From Brevundimonas sp. Leaf363 (GTDB lineage Bacteria; Pseudomonadota; Alphaproteobacteria; Caulobacterales; Caulobacteraceae), in NCBI RefSeq assembly GCF_001424025.1, contig NZ_LMPZ01000002.1:1416702-1480701 (forward strand): a stretch of DNA of 64,000 nucleotides, given 5' to 3'. Positions 43,557 through 55,023 of the stretch are shown here, in pieces. Position 1 is the first letter of the stretch. Every line of letters begins with the position of its first letter. The notes below the pieces were generated by a model. That model ran no database searches. It was not told the origin of the DNA and saw nothing but the letters and a program-made list of their open reading frames with translations. Both the position numbers and the translations under genes were made by a program.

Positions 43557-44519
43557 TTGGTCACCCTGATTGACACCCTGACGAAGAAGCCCTCGGAGCT
43601 TCGCCACCCGGAAAAGCAGAACCGGCCGGAATCGGCGGTGCTGAAGAAGCCGGACTGGCTGCGCGTCAAGGCGCCCGGATCGGGCCAGTACAACGCCACG
43701 CGCGCCATCGTGAGGGACAAGGGCCTGGTCACCGTCTGTGAAGAGGCGGCCTGCCCGAACATCGGCGAGTGCTGGAGCCAGAAGCACGCCACCCTGATGA
43801 TCATGGGCGACACCTGCACGCGGGCCTGCGCCTTCTGCAACGTGAAGACCGGTCTCCCGCAGCCGCTGGACCCGGAAGAGCCCGCCAAGGTCGGGCTGGC
43901 CGTCATGCAGATGGGCCTGAACCACGTGGTGATCACCAGCGTGGACCGGGACGACGTCGCGGACGGCGGCGCGGCCCACTTCGCCGAGGTGGTGCGCCAG
44001 ATCCGTCTTCAGGCGCCCGGCACGACCATCGAGATCCTGACGCCCGATTTCCTGCGCAAGGACGGCGCAGCCGAGGTGATGATCGACGCCACCCCGGACG
44101 TCTTCAACCACAACCTGGAAACGGTGCCGCGGCTCTATCTGAAGATCCGGCCCGGCGCCCGCTACTTCCACTCGCTGCGCCTGCTGCAGATGGTCAAGGA
44201 GCGCGACCCCAACCAATTCACCAAGTCCGGCATCATGGTCGGTCTGGGCGAGACCAAGGAGGAGGTCATGCAGGTGATGGACGACATGCGTTCCGCCGGC
44301 GTCGACTTCATCACCATCGGCCAGTACCTTCAGCCGACCCGCAAGCACGCGGCCATCGACCGGTTCGTGACGCCGGAAGAGTTCATGGCCTATGAGGCGA
44401 TCGCCCGGGCCAAGGGCTTCCTGATGGTGTCGTCCAGCCCGCTGACCCGCTCGTCGCACCATGCCGGGGACGACTTCGCGCGGCTGCGCGCCGCGCGCCT
44501 GGCGCAGACCGGGCGCTGA
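43557..44519 (+). CDS. lipA: Lipoyl synthase
   Basis: Radical SAM enzyme inserting two sulfurs into protein-bound octanoyl groups. Both clusters are present: the auxiliary cluster in [13 protein letters not shown] and the radical SAM CxxxCxxC in [16 protein letters not shown]; the C-terminal [11 protein letters not shown] supplies the auxiliary-cluster Ser. The 320-residue protein starts at TTG 43557 with GGAG eight bases upstream. It provides the lipoyl group needed by PdhB and PdhC at 51.5-54.5 kb. A START-type gene follows eight bases later. Confidence 0.96.
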   Translation: MVTLIDTLTKKPSELRHPEKQNRPESAVLKKPDWLRVKAPGSGQYNATRAIVRDKGLVTVCEEAACPNIGECWSQKHATLMIMGDTCTRACAFCNVKTGLPQPLDPEEPAKVGLAVMQMGLNHVVITSVDRDDVADGGAAHFAEVVRQIRLQAPGTTIEILTPDFLRKDGAAEVMIDATPDVFNHNLETVPRLYLKIRPGARYFHSLRLLQMVKERDPNQFTKSGIMVGLGETKEEVMQVMDDMRSAGVDFITIGQYLQPTRKHAAIDRFVTPEEFMAYEAIARAKGFLMVSSSPLTRSSHHAGDDFARLRAARLAQTGR

Positions 44520-44526
44520 CGCCCGC

Positions 44527-44976
44527 TTGGCCGTCCACCGCGTTACCCGCATCCTGCCATATCAGCCCGCCCAGCTCGCCGAGTTGGTGGCGGATGTGCG
44601 CGCCTATCCGGAGTTCGTGCCGTGGGTGACCTCGATGCGGGTCTGGAACGAGCGCGACGAGGCCGAGGGCGTGACGCTGAAGGATGCCGAAGCCGCCGTC
44701 GGCTTTTCCTTCCTGAAGGAGCGCTTCTCGACCTGGGTCCGGCATGACCGCAATTCGCCGAAGGTCGAGGTGGGGCTGATCCGGGGCCCGTTCCGGCACC
44801 TGAAGAACCGCTGGGAGTTCTTCCCGCATACCGAGGGGACGCGGCTGGAGTTCATGATCGACTTCGCGTTCAAGAGCCGGCTGCTGGACGCCATGCTGCA
44901 CGCCAACTTCGACCGGGCGGTCGAGAAGCTGATCGGCTGTTTCGAGGCCGAGGCGCAGCGGCGGTACGGGCGATGA
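44527..44976 (+). CDS. Coq10/RatA-type START domain protein
   Basis: A 149-residue SRPBCC/START-fold protein. It begins VHRVTRILPYQPAQLAELVA with YPEFVPWVTSMRV, and contains LIRGPFRHLKNRWEFFP and FEAEAQRRYG, as in the YfjG/Coq10 family. Members bind coenzyme Q or, as RatA, affect 70S ribosome association; position after lipA is common in alphaproteobacteria and favours a quinone-related role. The start is TTG 44527, eight bases after the lipA stop; the product overlaps the next gene by four bases. Confidence 0.87.
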   Translation: MAVHRVTRILPYQPAQLAELVADVRAYPEFVPWVTSMRVWNERDEAEGVTLKDAEAAVGFSFLKERFSTWVRHDRNSPKVEVGLIRGPFRHLKNRWEFFPHTEGTRLEFMIDFAFKSRLLDAMLHANFDRAVEKLIGCFEAEAQRRYGR

Positions 44977-46079
44977 GCTTCGATTTCGACGCGGTCGTGG
45001 TGGGCGCCGGCGCCGTGGGCCTGGCCTGCGGGCGGGCGCTGGCGGCGCGGGGTCAAGTCGTGCTGGTGCTCGAGAAGGAGCCGCACATCGGCCAGGGCGT
45101 CTCCTCGCGCAACAGCGAGGTGATCCACGGCGGCCTCTACTATCCCACCGGTTCGCTAAAGGCGCGGTTCTGCGTCGAGGGACGGCGACGGCTCTACGCC
45201 TTTCTCGAGAGCCACAAGGTCGAGCACTGGAAGTGCGGCAAGCTGGTCGTCGCGACCGAAGAGGTCGAGGTCGAGCGGATCGAGGCCATCTTCCAGCAGG
45301 GCGTGACCAATGAGGTCGAGGGGCTGGATCATCTGACGGGCGAACAGGCGCGGGCGCTGGAGCCTGAGCTGAACGCCCATTCCGCCATCCTGTCGCCCGA
45401 GAGCGGCGTGTTCGACAGCCACGGCTACATGCTGGCGCTGCAGGGCGAAATCGAGGATGCGGGCGGCTCGGTCGTCATTTCCGCGCCGTTCGAGGGCGCG
45501 GCGCCGTTGCCTGGCGGCGGGTTCGAGGTACGCGTGGGCGGGGAGGGGGCGATGACGGTCACCAGCCGCCTGCTGATCACCGCGCCGGGCCTGTCGTCGC
45601 AGGCCGTGGCGGCGACGATCGAGGGTTATCCGGCGACCGAGATCCCGACGCGGCATCTGGGCAAGGGCGTCTATTTCCGACTGACCGGCAAGGCGCCGTT
45701 CAACCGCCTGATCTACCCGCCGCCGATCCCCGGCGCGCTGGGCACCCACTACCGCAAGGATCTGGGCGGCCAGGCCGTGTTCGGGCCCGACCTCGTCTAT
45801 GTCGAGACCGAAAACTATTCGGTCGATCCGGCCAAGGCGGCCGAGTTCGAGCGCTACATACGCCGCTTCTGGCCCGGCCTGCCGGACGGCGCTTTGACGC
45901 CCGACTATGCCGGCATCCGGCCCAAGCTGCACGGGCCGGGCGAGACCCAGCCGGATTTCCAGCTACATGGCGTCGAGCACCACCGCATTGAGGGGCTGAT
46001 GGCCCTGTTCGGCATCGAGAGCCCGGGTCTGACAAGCTCCATGGCCATCGGCGAGGCGGTGGCCGAGGCGCTGTCATGA
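44973..46079 (+). CDS. FAD-dependent oxidoreductase, L-2-hydroxyglutarate oxidase-like
   Basis: A 368-residue DAO-family flavoprotein. The dinucleotide motif is VVGAGAVGLACGRALAARG (10-28), followed by SSRNSEVIHGGLYYPTGSLK, the hallmark of L-2-hydroxyglutarate dehydrogenases (LhgO/L2HGDH), and HYRKDLGGQAVFGPD. It ends FGIESPGLTSSMAIGEAVAE. ATG 44973 overlaps the START gene (ATGA) and its stop overlaps the acetyltransferase gene. With the D-type enzyme at 4490-5896, both 2-hydroxyglutarate enantiomers could be oxidised. Confidence 0.85.
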   Translation: MSFDFDAVVVGAGAVGLACGRALAARGQVVLVLEKEPHIGQGVSSRNSEVIHGGLYYPTGSLKARFCVEGRRRLYAFLESHKVEHWKCGKLVVATEEVEVERIEAIFQQGVTNEVEGLDHLTGEQARALEPELNAHSAILSPESGVFDSHGYMLALQGEIEDAGGSVVISAPFEGAAPLPGGGFEVRVGGEGAMTVTSRLLITAPGLSSQAVAATIEGYPATEIPTRHLGKGVYFRLTGKAPFNRLIYPPPIPGALGTHYRKDLGGQAVFGPDLVYVETENYSVDPAKAAEFERYIRRFWPGLPDGALTPDYAGIRPKLHGPGETQPDFQLHGVEHHRIEGLMALFGIESPGLTSSMAIGEAVAEALS

Positions 46080-46621
46080 CCGAACGCGAGAAGATGCTGG
46101 CGGGCCTGGCCTATGATCCGGGCGATCCCGAGCTGCGCGACGGCCGGGCGCGCGCCGTCGGCCTGACCGTGGCCCTCAACACCGAACCGGATCGCAGCCG
46201 GCGCGCCGCCATCGTCAATGAACTGGTGCAGGCCAGGGACGGCGCGGCGGTCATCATGCCGGGGTTCTTCTGCGACTACGGCGTCAACATTCACCTGGGC
46301 GAGCGAGCGTTCGTCAACGCCAACTGCGTCTTTCTGGACTGCGCCGAAATCCGCATCGGCGACAACTTCCAGTGCGGGCCGGGCGTGCAGTTGTTGACGC
46401 CCGAGCATCCGCTGGACGCCATTCAGCGGCGCAGCCTGGAGACGGCGCGGCCTATCGTCGTCGGCGATGATGTCTGGATCGGCGGCGGCGCCATCGTCTT
46501 GGCGGGCGTCACAGTCGGGGACCGCAGCGTCATCGGGGCCGGGGCGGTGGTGACGCGAGATGTGCCGTCCGACGTGGTCGTGGTCGGCAATCCGGCGCGG
46601 GTGGTCAAACGACTGGCCTAG
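46076..46621 (+). CDS. Maltose/galactoside-type O-acetyltransferase
   Basis: A 181-residue left-handed beta-helix acetyltransferase of the MAT/LacA family. The N-terminal maltose-acetyltransferase segment is REKMLAGLAYDPGDPEL; the hexapeptide repeats include FCDYGVNIHLGERAFVN, RIGDNFQCGPGV and VWIGGGAIVLAGVTVG, with the catalytic His in LTPEHPLDAI. The acceptor sugar is unknown. It is coupled to the upstream oxidoreductase by a four-base overlap and converges with a membrane protein gene, sharing CTAG at the stops. Confidence 0.9.
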   Translation: MTEREKMLAGLAYDPGDPELRDGRARAVGLTVALNTEPDRSRRAAIVNELVQARDGAAVIMPGFFCDYGVNIHLGERAFVNANCVFLDCAEIRIGDNFQCGPGVQLLTPEHPLDAIQRRSLETARPIVVGDDVWIGGGAIVLAGVTVGDRSVIGAGAVVTRDVPSDVVVVGNPARVVKRLA

Positions 46622-46923
46622 GCGTTCGCCATCACCACGATGGCGGCGACGAAGGGGATCAGCGGCAGGAAGAGAGCGGCCACCGCCAGCGTGTAGCGGC
46701 GGAGAAACCACGCCGCCCACGCCAGGATCGGCCCCACCACGAAGGCGAGTGGGATGCAGAAGCTGAGGGTGATGAAGGTCTCGATCGCCGGGGTCATGCC
46801 CGCGTCCGACGCCATCACTGAAAAGGCCGCCCACATCAGGGCCAATGGCAGCAGAAGCAGGGAGATGACGGTCCCGGCGACCAGGCCCAACATGACCTGG
46901 CGGCTGCGTGGTGCGGCGCTCAT
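46618..46923 (-). CDS. Small hydrophobic membrane protein of unknown function
   Basis: A protein of about 101 residues (113 from the upstream ATG at 46959) with three predicted helices: LGLVAGTVISLLLLPLALMW, ITLSFCIPLAFVVGPILAW and LAVAALFLPLIPFVAAIVVM. No known domain is recognised. I prefer ATG 46923 (MSAAPRSRQ), since a start at 46959 would lie inside the predicted rpmF promoter. Stops of this gene and the acetyltransferase share the palindrome CTAG (46618-46621). Confidence 0.65.
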   Translation of the reverse strand: MSAAPRSRQVMLGLVAGTVISLLLLPLALMWAAFSVMASDAGMTPAIETFITLSFCIPLAFVVGPILAWAAWFLRRYTLAVAALFLPLIPFVAAIVVMANA

Positions 46924-46933
46924 CGGTCCCGCC

Positions 46934-46962
46934 TTGAAATCGCCTGTCGGTTCATGCATAAG
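46934..46962 (+). promoter_or_regulatory. Candidate sigma-70 promoter of rpmF
   Basis: TTGAAA at 46934-46939 and CATAAG at 46957-46962 are 17 bases apart. The start near 46970 gives a leader of about 75 bases before rpmF. Confidence 0.5.
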
Positions 46963-47045
46963 CCCGCGCTCGCAGGCGGCTCTCTTGGGCCGCCGCTACT
47001 GTTTTTGCGCCTTCCGGGGCGCTCGCCAAGAAGATTGAGACGGAC

Positions 47046-47228
47046 ATGGCTGTTCCGAAGCGCAAAGTATCGCCCTCGCGTCGCAACATGCGCCGCGCCC
47101 ACGACGCCCTGGGCACGAACCCCTACACCGAAGACAAGGATACGGGCGAGCTGCGTCGTTCGCACCATATCGACCTGAAGACCGGCACCTACCGTGGCCG
47201 CCAGGTCCTGACGCCCAAGGAAGACTAG
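47046..47228 (+). CDS. rpmF: 50S ribosomal protein L32
   Basis: A 60-residue L32 of the Cys-free alphaproteobacterial type: [20 protein letters not shown] at the start, then CHR-type elements replaced by [19 protein letters not shown]. The lack of the zinc-binding Cys pairs is normal in this class. It has its own promoter and a strong terminator, so it is a single-gene unit. Confidence 0.97.
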   Translation: MAVPKRKVSPSRRNMRRAHDALGTNPYTEDKDTGELRRSHHIDLKTGTYRGRQVLTPKED

Positions 47229-47272
47229 TCTTTTCAAGGGTCGTCCGCTTCGGCGGGGTCTGAACGATGTTG

Positions 47273-47301
47273 CGGCGCACGATAGCCTCGTGCGCCGTTT
47301 T
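47273..47301 (+). terminator. Rho-independent terminator of rpmF
   Basis: CGGCGCACGA (47273-47282) and TCGTGCGCCG (47288-47297) form a perfect 10-bp stem with a five-base loop, followed by TTTT. Confidence 0.9.
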
Positions 47302-47338
47302 CGTGCGTTGTGTCGGCATCCCAACTGGAGATGCCCTC

Positions 47339-47956
47339 ATGATCCGCTCCATAGCCCCCATCGCGGCCGTCGCCCTCCTGGCCGCCTGCCAGCAGCCCCA
47401 GACCGAGGCGCCCGCCCCGACCGAACCGGCCCCCGCGCCCGCTCCGGCGCCCGCGCCGCCGGTCATCCAGCCCTCGGCCACGGTCATCACGTCGGAAGGC
47501 TGGGGGCCGCTGCGAATCGGCATGAGCCGCGCCGATGTGGTCACCGCCCTGGGCGAAGACGCCAATCCGAACGCCGTCGGCGGCCCCGATCCGCAAAGCT
47601 GTGACGAGTTCCGGCCGGCCCGCGCACCCGAATCGGTGCTGGTCATGATCGAGAACGGCGTCCTGACCCGGATCAGTCTGATCCGCCCGTCCGACATCAA
47701 GACCGACCGCGGCTTCGGCGTGGGCGATACGGCCGCCTCCGTGAAGACGGCCTATGGCGCGGCGGCGACCGCCGAACCGCACAAGTACGAGGCCGCTCCG
47801 GCCGAGTACATCACCGCCTGGAGCCGTGGCGGTTCGACCAGCTATGTCCAGGATCCGAATGCTCGGGGGCTGGTCTATGAGGTCGGTGGCGACGGCAACG
47901 TGAAGGCCATTCGCGCCGGCGGTCCGTCGATCCAGCTTGTCGAGGGTTGCGCCTGA
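47339..47956 (+). CDS. Lipoprotein of unknown function
   Basis: A 205-residue precursor with a clear lipobox (AAVALLAACQQ, Cys at 17). A linker of repeating Ala-Pro (residues 24-42) leads to a globular domain with EGWGPLRIGMSRADVVTALG, a conserved arrangement of small periplasmic proteins, then NPNAVGGPDPQSCDEF and a final Cys in LVEGCA, so a disulfide is possible. ATG 47339 places the signal peptide correctly. No function is assigned. Confidence 0.8.
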   Translation: MIRSIAPIAAVALLAACQQPQTEAPAPTEPAPAPAPAPAPPVIQPSATVITSEGWGPLRIGMSRADVVTALGEDANPNAVGGPDPQSCDEFRPARAPESVLVMIENGVLTRISLIRPSDIKTDRGFGVGDTAASVKTAYGAAATAEPHKYEAAPAEYITAWSRGGSTSYVQDPNARGLVYEVGGDGNVKAIRAGGPSIQLVEGCA

Positions 47957-48002
47957 CCTGTTCGTCTGTCCCCCTGCGCTGACAGGTGCAGGGGGATGGC
48001 GC

Positions 48003-48461
48003 GTGTTCTCGGTTCGCAAGGATGATCTGACGCACCCGGCGGTGCAGGCGCTGCTGGCGCATCACCACGCGGTCATGCACGCGGACTCCCCGCCTGGGCA
48101 TGCCTTCGCCCTGAACCTGGATGGACTGAAGTCCCCAGATATCACGGTATGGTCGGCATGGGACCGGGACGACCTATGCGCCATCGGCGCGCTGCGGCGG
48201 CTGGACGACGGGTCGGGCGAGATCAAGTCGATGCGGACCCATGCGGATCAGTTGCGGCGCGGCGCGGCGGCGGCGATCCTGACGACCATTCTCGATCACG
48301 CCCGCGACAATGAGCTGAGCCGCGTCAGCCTGGAGACCGGCAGCGGCCCGTCTTTCGAGCCGGCCCTGGCGCTGTACCGCCGCGCGGGCTTCACCTCGGG
48401 CGGACCTTTCGGGGGATACGAGAAGAGCGACTTCAATCAGTTTCTGCACCTCGATCTCTGA
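48003..48461 (+). CDS. GNAT family N-acetyltransferase
   Basis: A 152-residue acetyltransferase. HHHAVMHADSPPGHAFALN and VWSAWDRDDLCAIGALRRLD form the N-terminal strands; IKSMRTHADQLRRGAAAAIL includes the acetyl-CoA pyrophosphate loop (R-x2-x-R/G-x-A type), and PALALYRRAGFTSGGPFGGY is the usual C-terminal GNAT segment. I chose GTG 48003 because AGGGGG lies seven bases upstream and the family starts here; a TTG at 47937 overlapping the lipoprotein stop is the alternative. Acceptor unknown. Confidence 0.85.
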   Translation: MFSVRKDDLTHPAVQALLAHHHAVMHADSPPGHAFALNLDGLKSPDITVWSAWDRDDLCAIGALRRLDDGSGEIKSMRTHADQLRRGAAAAILTTILDHARDNELSRVSLETGSGPSFEPALALYRRAGFTSGGPFGGYEKSDFNQFLHLDL

Positions 48462-48481
48462 CCGGCGGTTGCAAGCCGTGA

Positions 48482-49825
<1,344 letters not shown>

Positions 49826-49873
49826 GGCGTCCACGGGGGCCGCGCCCCCGGGTCCAATGCTACGACGCCTTTA

Positions 49874-49912
49874 CGCCGCCCGGTCCTGCACCGGGCGGCG
49901 TATTCGTTTCTT
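49874..49912 (+). terminator. Rho-independent terminator of eno
   Basis: CGCCGCCCGGT (49874-49884) pairs perfectly with ACCGGGCGGCG (49890-49900), 11 bp with a five-base loop, then TATTCGTTTCTTT. A smaller GGGGGC/GCCCCC hairpin precedes it right after the stop. Confidence 0.88.
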
Positions 49913-50039
49913 TCGAGCCGGGCCAAAAATCGTTGCTCGACTGAAATAGTCGTTACGAAGATATGGCCAAGCTACGGTTTGTTAGGGGTCTTCGGCGACG
50001 TTCCATCAACTGTGTTCACGCTCAGAAGGAGCGTTCTTG

Positions 50040-50369
50040 ATGCCTGAACGGATGAAGCCGTACCGTATCGCCATGGCCCTGATGTTGCTGATCGCCTACC
50101 TCGGCGTTCAGGCGCTGACCGGCGACAGGGGGCTGCTGACCGGCGCGGCGCGCGATGCGCGCCTGGTCGCGCGCGAAAGCCAGCTGGCAGATCTGGAAGC
50201 CCAGCGGGCCGATCTGGAAACACGTGTCGAATATTTGCAGGCCGACAATCTCTCGCGCGATCTGCTGGAGGAGCGCGCGCGCGCCGTGCTGGGGTTCGCC
50301 AACCCGCACGACTACGTCATTCGCGTCGTGACGCCCGTCGAACACGACATGAAAACGGGCCGGTCGTGA
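50040..50369 (+). CDS. ftsB: Septum formation initiator protein, FtsB/DivIC-like
   Basis: A 109-residue bitopic division protein. One membrane helix (IAMALMLLIAYLGVQAL) is followed by a coiled coil (ARESQLADLEAQRADLETRV to about residue 75) and a short C-terminal segment (ARAVLGFANPHDYVIRV), the standard FtsB/DivIC layout. Its place directly after eno is typical in alphaproteobacteria. ATG 50040 is used, with AGAAGGAG at 50024-50031; an overlapping TTG at 50037 is possible. Confidence 0.88.
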   Translation: MPERMKPYRIAMALMLLIAYLGVQALTGDRGLLTGAARDARLVARESQLADLEAQRADLETRVEYLQADNLSRDLLEERARAVLGFANPHDYVIRVVTPVEHDMKTGRS

Positions 50370-50397
50370 ACTTTCGTTTCATCCCATAATGCTGACT

Positions 50398-50427
50398 TTG
50401 CGTTTGGGAACGGAAGGCTGCTAAAGC
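50398..50427 (+). promoter_or_regulatory. Candidate promoter of the pdh operon
   Basis: TTGCGT at 50398-50403 and TAAAGC at 50422-50427, preceded by GC, are 18 bases apart. The same GCTAAAGC box appears before eno. The start near 50434 would give a leader of about 60 bases before pdhA. Confidence 0.5.
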
Positions 50428-50493
50428 CCACTTCCCTAACGACAAGAGGCCCCCATCAGCCATGTGGCGCGGGGCTCAGCCGGGAGATTCCGG

Positions 50494-51510
50494 ATGGCGA
50501 AAGCCGCCGCGCGCAAGACTGACACCAAGCTTCCCAACGCCCCGCAGGCGTCCAAAGACGAGTTGCTGGAGTTCTACCGGCAGATGGTCCTGATCCGCCG
50601 GTTCGAAGAGCGGGCCGGCCAACTGTACGGCATGGGACTGATCGGCGGCTTCTGCCACCTGTACATCGGCCAGGAAGCCGTTGCGGTCGGCGTCCAGGCC
50701 AGCGTCAAGCCGGGCCACGACAAGATCATCACAGGCTATCGTGACCACGGCCACATGCTGGCCGCCGGCATGGACCCGAAAGAAGTGATGGCCGAGCTGA
50801 CCGGCCGCATCGGCGGATCGTCCAAGGGCAAGGGCGGTTCGATGCACATGTTCGACGTGCCGACCGGCTTCTACGGCGGTCACGGCATCGTCGGCGCCCA
50901 GGTGGCGCTGGGCACCGGCCTGGCGTTCGCCGGCAAGTACCGCGGGGACGATTCGGTCAGCTTCGTCTATTTCGGCGACGGGGCGTCGAACCAGGGTCAG
51001 GTCTACGAGAGCTTCAACATGGCGCAGCTGTGGAAGCTGCCGGCCATCTACATCATCGAGAACAACCAGTACGCCATGGGCACGAGCATCGAACGCTCGT
51101 CCTCGACGACCGAACTCTACATGCGGGGCGCCTCGTTCGGCATTCCGGGCGAGCAGGTCGACGGCATGGACGTGCTGGCGGTCAAGGATGCGGTCGCCCG
51201 TGCGGTGGAACGGGCGCGTGAAGGCGGCGGCCCCTTCATCCTGGAGGTGAAGACCTATCGCTATCGCGGCCACTCGATGTCCGACCCGGCCAAGTATCGG
51301 TCCAAGGACGAGGTCGACGAGGTCAAGAAGACCCGCGACCCCATCGACCACATCAAGCTGCTGCTGGAGCAGGCCAAGGCCACCGAAGACGAGCTGAAGG
51401 CCATCGACGCGGAGATCAAGGCGATCGTCGCCGAGGCCGTGCAGTTCGCCCAGGAAAGCCCGGAGCCGGATCCGTCCGAGCTCTATACCGACGTCTACGT
51501 GGAGGCCTGA
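50494..51510 (+). CDS. pdhA: Pyruvate dehydrogenase E1 component, alpha subunit
   Basis: Thiamine-diphosphate-dependent decarboxylation of pyruvate, acting as an alpha2-beta2 heterotetramer with PdhB. The 338-residue protein shows YRQMVLIRRFEERAGQLYG, RDHGHMLAAGMDPKEVMAEL, KGKGGSMHMF, the ThDP/Mg motif YFGDGASNQGQVYESFN and TYRYRGHSMSDPAKYRSK with the phosphorylation-loop region. ATG 50494 is preceded by GGGAG. First gene of the pdhA-pdhB-DUF5076-pdhC operon. Confidence 0.97.
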   Translation: MAKAAARKTDTKLPNAPQASKDELLEFYRQMVLIRRFEERAGQLYGMGLIGGFCHLYIGQEAVAVGVQASVKPGHDKIITGYRDHGHMLAAGMDPKEVMAELTGRIGGSSKGKGGSMHMFDVPTGFYGGHGIVGAQVALGTGLAFAGKYRGDDSVSFVYFGDGASNQGQVYESFNMAQLWKLPAIYIIENNQYAMGTSIERSSSTTELYMRGASFGIPGEQVDGMDVLAVKDAVARAVERAREGGGPFILEVKTYRYRGHSMSDPAKYRSKDEVDEVKKTRDPIDHIKLLLEQAKATEDELKAIDAEIKAIVAEAVQFAQESPEPDPSELYTDVYVEA

Positions 51511-51513
51511 TCC

Positions 51514-52895
<1,382 letters not shown>

Positions 52896-52899
<4 letters not shown>

Positions 52900-53228
52900 A
52901 CGACGCTGTCCAGCGCGCTCTGCCGATCCCGCCCGCCATCGCCGACGCAGCTGAACTGCCCCCCGAGGCGCATGAGCTGATCCGGGCCTGGTGGGACGGG
53001 CAGCAGACGCGGATGATGATCCGCACCACCTTCGACGACCCCGCCCACGTCGGCATTCTGCTGTCCGAGCTGGCTTGGCATTTCGCCAACGGCTACGCGA
53101 ACCGGCTGGGGCTCGACCGCGAGGCGGTCCGCAAGGACATCCGCGACCGGCTGCTCCAGCAGGAAGCCGTGTTCGACGAAAAGGTCTTGGTCCCCACAGC
53201 TGACGTCCAAGGAGCGCCCCGCTCATGA
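52896..53228 (+). CDS. DUF5076 protein embedded in the pdh operon
   Basis: A 110-residue acidic cytosolic protein assigned to DUF5076. It has [20 protein letters not shown], then [20 protein letters not shown] and [18 protein letters not shown]; no cofactor motif is visible. Its start overlaps the pdhB stop (ATGA at 52896-52899) and its stop overlaps the pdhC start (ATGA at 53225-53228), so it is translated in step with both. That tight fit implies a role tied to the pyruvate dehydrogenase complex, such as assembly or regulation, but this is inference from context only. Confidence 0.8.
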
Positions 53229-53452
53229 CCGACATCCTGATGCCCGCCCTGTCGCCCACGATGGAAGAGGGCGTGCTGGCCAAGTGGCACGTCAAGGCCG
53301 GCGACGTGGTCAAGGCCGGCGACGTCATCGCCGAGATCGAGACGGACAAGGCCACGATGGAAGTCGAGGCCGTCGACGAGGGCGAGATCACCGACATTCT
53401 GGTGGCGGAAGGCACCGAGGGCGTGAAGGTCAATACGCCGATCGCTCGCCTG
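53225..53452 (+). repeat. Lipoyl-domain direct repeat, copy 2
   Basis: The partner of 51514-51741, 1.7 kb away in direct orientation; the exact 38-base run is at 53345-53382. Recombination between the copies would delete most of pdhB and the DUF5076 gene. Confidence 0.8.
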
Positions 53453-54517
53453 AAGGACGAGGGCGGCGCGTCCGCTCCCGCGCCGAAAGCCGCCGAGACG
53501 CCCAAGGCTGATGCGTCCAAGGAGGCCCCGAAGGCTGAAGCCGCCCCGGAGCCGAAGGCCGAAGCGCCCAAGGCGGCGGCTCCGGCCCCGGCCAAGGCCG
53601 ACGGCCAACGCCTGTTCGCCTCGCCGTTGGCGCGTCGCCTGGCCGCTGAAGCCGGTCTGGACCTGGCCTCGATCAAGGGCACCGGTCCGCACGGCCGTAT
53701 CGTCAAGTCCGACGTCGAGGGCGCCGGCAAGGGCGGCGCCAAGATGGCCGCGTCCAGCGGCTCTGCGTCCGCGCCGGCCGCAGAGCCGCGCAAGGTCCAG
53801 TCTCTGGCCCAGATGGGCATTCCGGACGGCAGCTACGACCTCGTTCCGCTGGACGGCATGCGCAAGGCGATCGCCCGCCGCCTGACCGATGCCGCGCGCG
53901 ACATTCCTCACTTCCCGCTGACCATCGACGTCGAACTGGACGCCCTGATGGCGGCGCGCGCCAAGGTCAACGCCCTGCTGGAGAAGTCGGGCGTGAAGGT
54001 CTCGGTCAACGACTTCGTCATCAAGGCCGCGGCCATGGCCCTGAAGGCCGTGCCGGAAGCCAACGCCAGCTACACGCCCGAGGGCATCGCCCTGCACCAC
54101 AACGCGGACATCGCCATGGCCGTGGCCATCGACGGCGGCCTGATCACCCCGATCATCCGCAAGGCCGAACTGAAGACCCTGTCGCAGATCGCTGTGGAGT
54201 CGAAGGATCTCGCCAAGCGGGCGCGCGACCGGAAGCTGAAGCCCGAGGAATTCCAGGGCGGCACCTTCTCGGTGTCCAACCTGGGCATGTTCGGCATCAA
54301 GACCTTCTCGTCGATCATCAACGAGCCGCAGGGCGCAATCATGAGCGTCGGTGCGGGCGAGCAGCGTCCCGTCGTCAGGAACGGCCAGCTGGCCGTCGCC
54401 ACCGTCATGACGGTCACGGTGACCTGCGATCACCGGGTGGTTGACGGCGCCGTCGGGGCGCGGTTCCTTCAGGCCTTCAAGCCGCTGATCGAAGATCCGG
54501 TGACAATGCTGGCGTAG
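53225..54517 (+). CDS. pdhC: Pyruvate dehydrogenase E2, dihydrolipoyl acetyltransferase
   Basis: Core of the complex, transferring acetyl from lipoamide to CoA. The 430-residue protein has one lipoyl domain (1-76, Lys42), an Ala/Lys/Pro linker, the E1/E3-binding domain ([32 protein letters not shown]; about 135-175), and the catalytic domain starting at [19 protein letters not shown] and ending with the active His in [19 protein letters not shown]. It overlaps DUF5076 by four bases. lpd (E3) follows 3.1 kb later. Confidence 0.97.
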   Translation: MTDILMPALSPTMEEGVLAKWHVKAGDVVKAGDVIAEIETDKATMEVEAVDEGEITDILVAEGTEGVKVNTPIARLKDEGGASAPAPKAAETPKADASKEAPKAEAAPEPKAEAPKAAAPAPAKADGQRLFASPLARRLAAEAGLDLASIKGTGPHGRIVKSDVEGAGKGGAKMAASSGSASAPAAEPRKVQSLAQMGIPDGSYDLVPLDGMRKAIARRLTDAARDIPHFPLTIDVELDALMAARAKVNALLEKSGVKVSVNDFVIKAAAMALKAVPEANASYTPEGIALHHNADIAMAVAIDGGLITPIIRKAELKTLSQIAVESKDLAKRARDRKLKPEEFQGGTFSVSNLGMFGIKTFSSIINEPQGAIMSVGAGEQRPVVRNGQLAVATVMTVTVTCDHRVVDGAVGARFLQAFKPLIEDPVTMLA

Positions 54518-54540
54518 GGCCAGCTTCTATCGAGGACGCC

Positions 54541-55011
54541 ATGAGACGCATCGCATTGTCCGTCGCTTTGTTGCTCGCTCCCGTCGCCGCGCTGGCCGGG
54601 GATGGCGTCTGGACCAGCGGATATGGTCAGGGGATCACGGAGGCGAACGTCGCCAACGCGCGCGGCGTCACCCTGCGTGTGGCCTGTACCGACGCGGCGC
54701 TGAACCGCGCCCCCAGCGTGTCCATCGATGTGCCGAATCTTCAAGGCGGCGACAGCAAGACCGTGACGGCTCAGGTCACCATCGGCGGCCGTGCGGCGGC
54801 GATCGATTTCCAGCGCCGCGTGCGGGACCAGAATCAGGTCGTCTACAGCTGGGACGCGACGGGCCGTCAGCGGCACGTGTTCGACGAGCTTCTGTTCAAC
54901 ATGACCCACGGGGGCCGCACCGCCAGCATCGTGCTGGCCTCCGAGCGCGTGCGCGAGACCTTCCCTTTGCAAGGCGCGCGAACGGCCCTCCAAGCCTGCA
55001 TGCCGGATTGA
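54541..55011 (+). CDS. Secreted protein of unknown function
   Basis: A 156-residue precursor with a Sec signal peptide (MRRIALSVALLLAPVAALAG). The mature part has DGVWTSGYGQGITEANVANA, a repeated-strand pattern and two cysteines (LRVACTDAAL and LQACMPD) that could form a disulfide. No family is recognised. It begins 23 bases after pdhC and ends 12 bases before the glutathione peroxidase gene, so all three may be co-transcribed. Confidence 0.75.
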   Translation: MRRIALSVALLLAPVAALAGDGVWTSGYGQGITEANVANARGVTLRVACTDAALNRAPSVSIDVPNLQGGDSKTVTAQVTIGGRAAAIDFQRRVRDQNQVVYSWDATGRQRHVFDELLFNMTHGGRTASIVLASERVRETFPLQGARTALQACMPD

Positions 55012-55023
55012 TCGGGCAGGGGA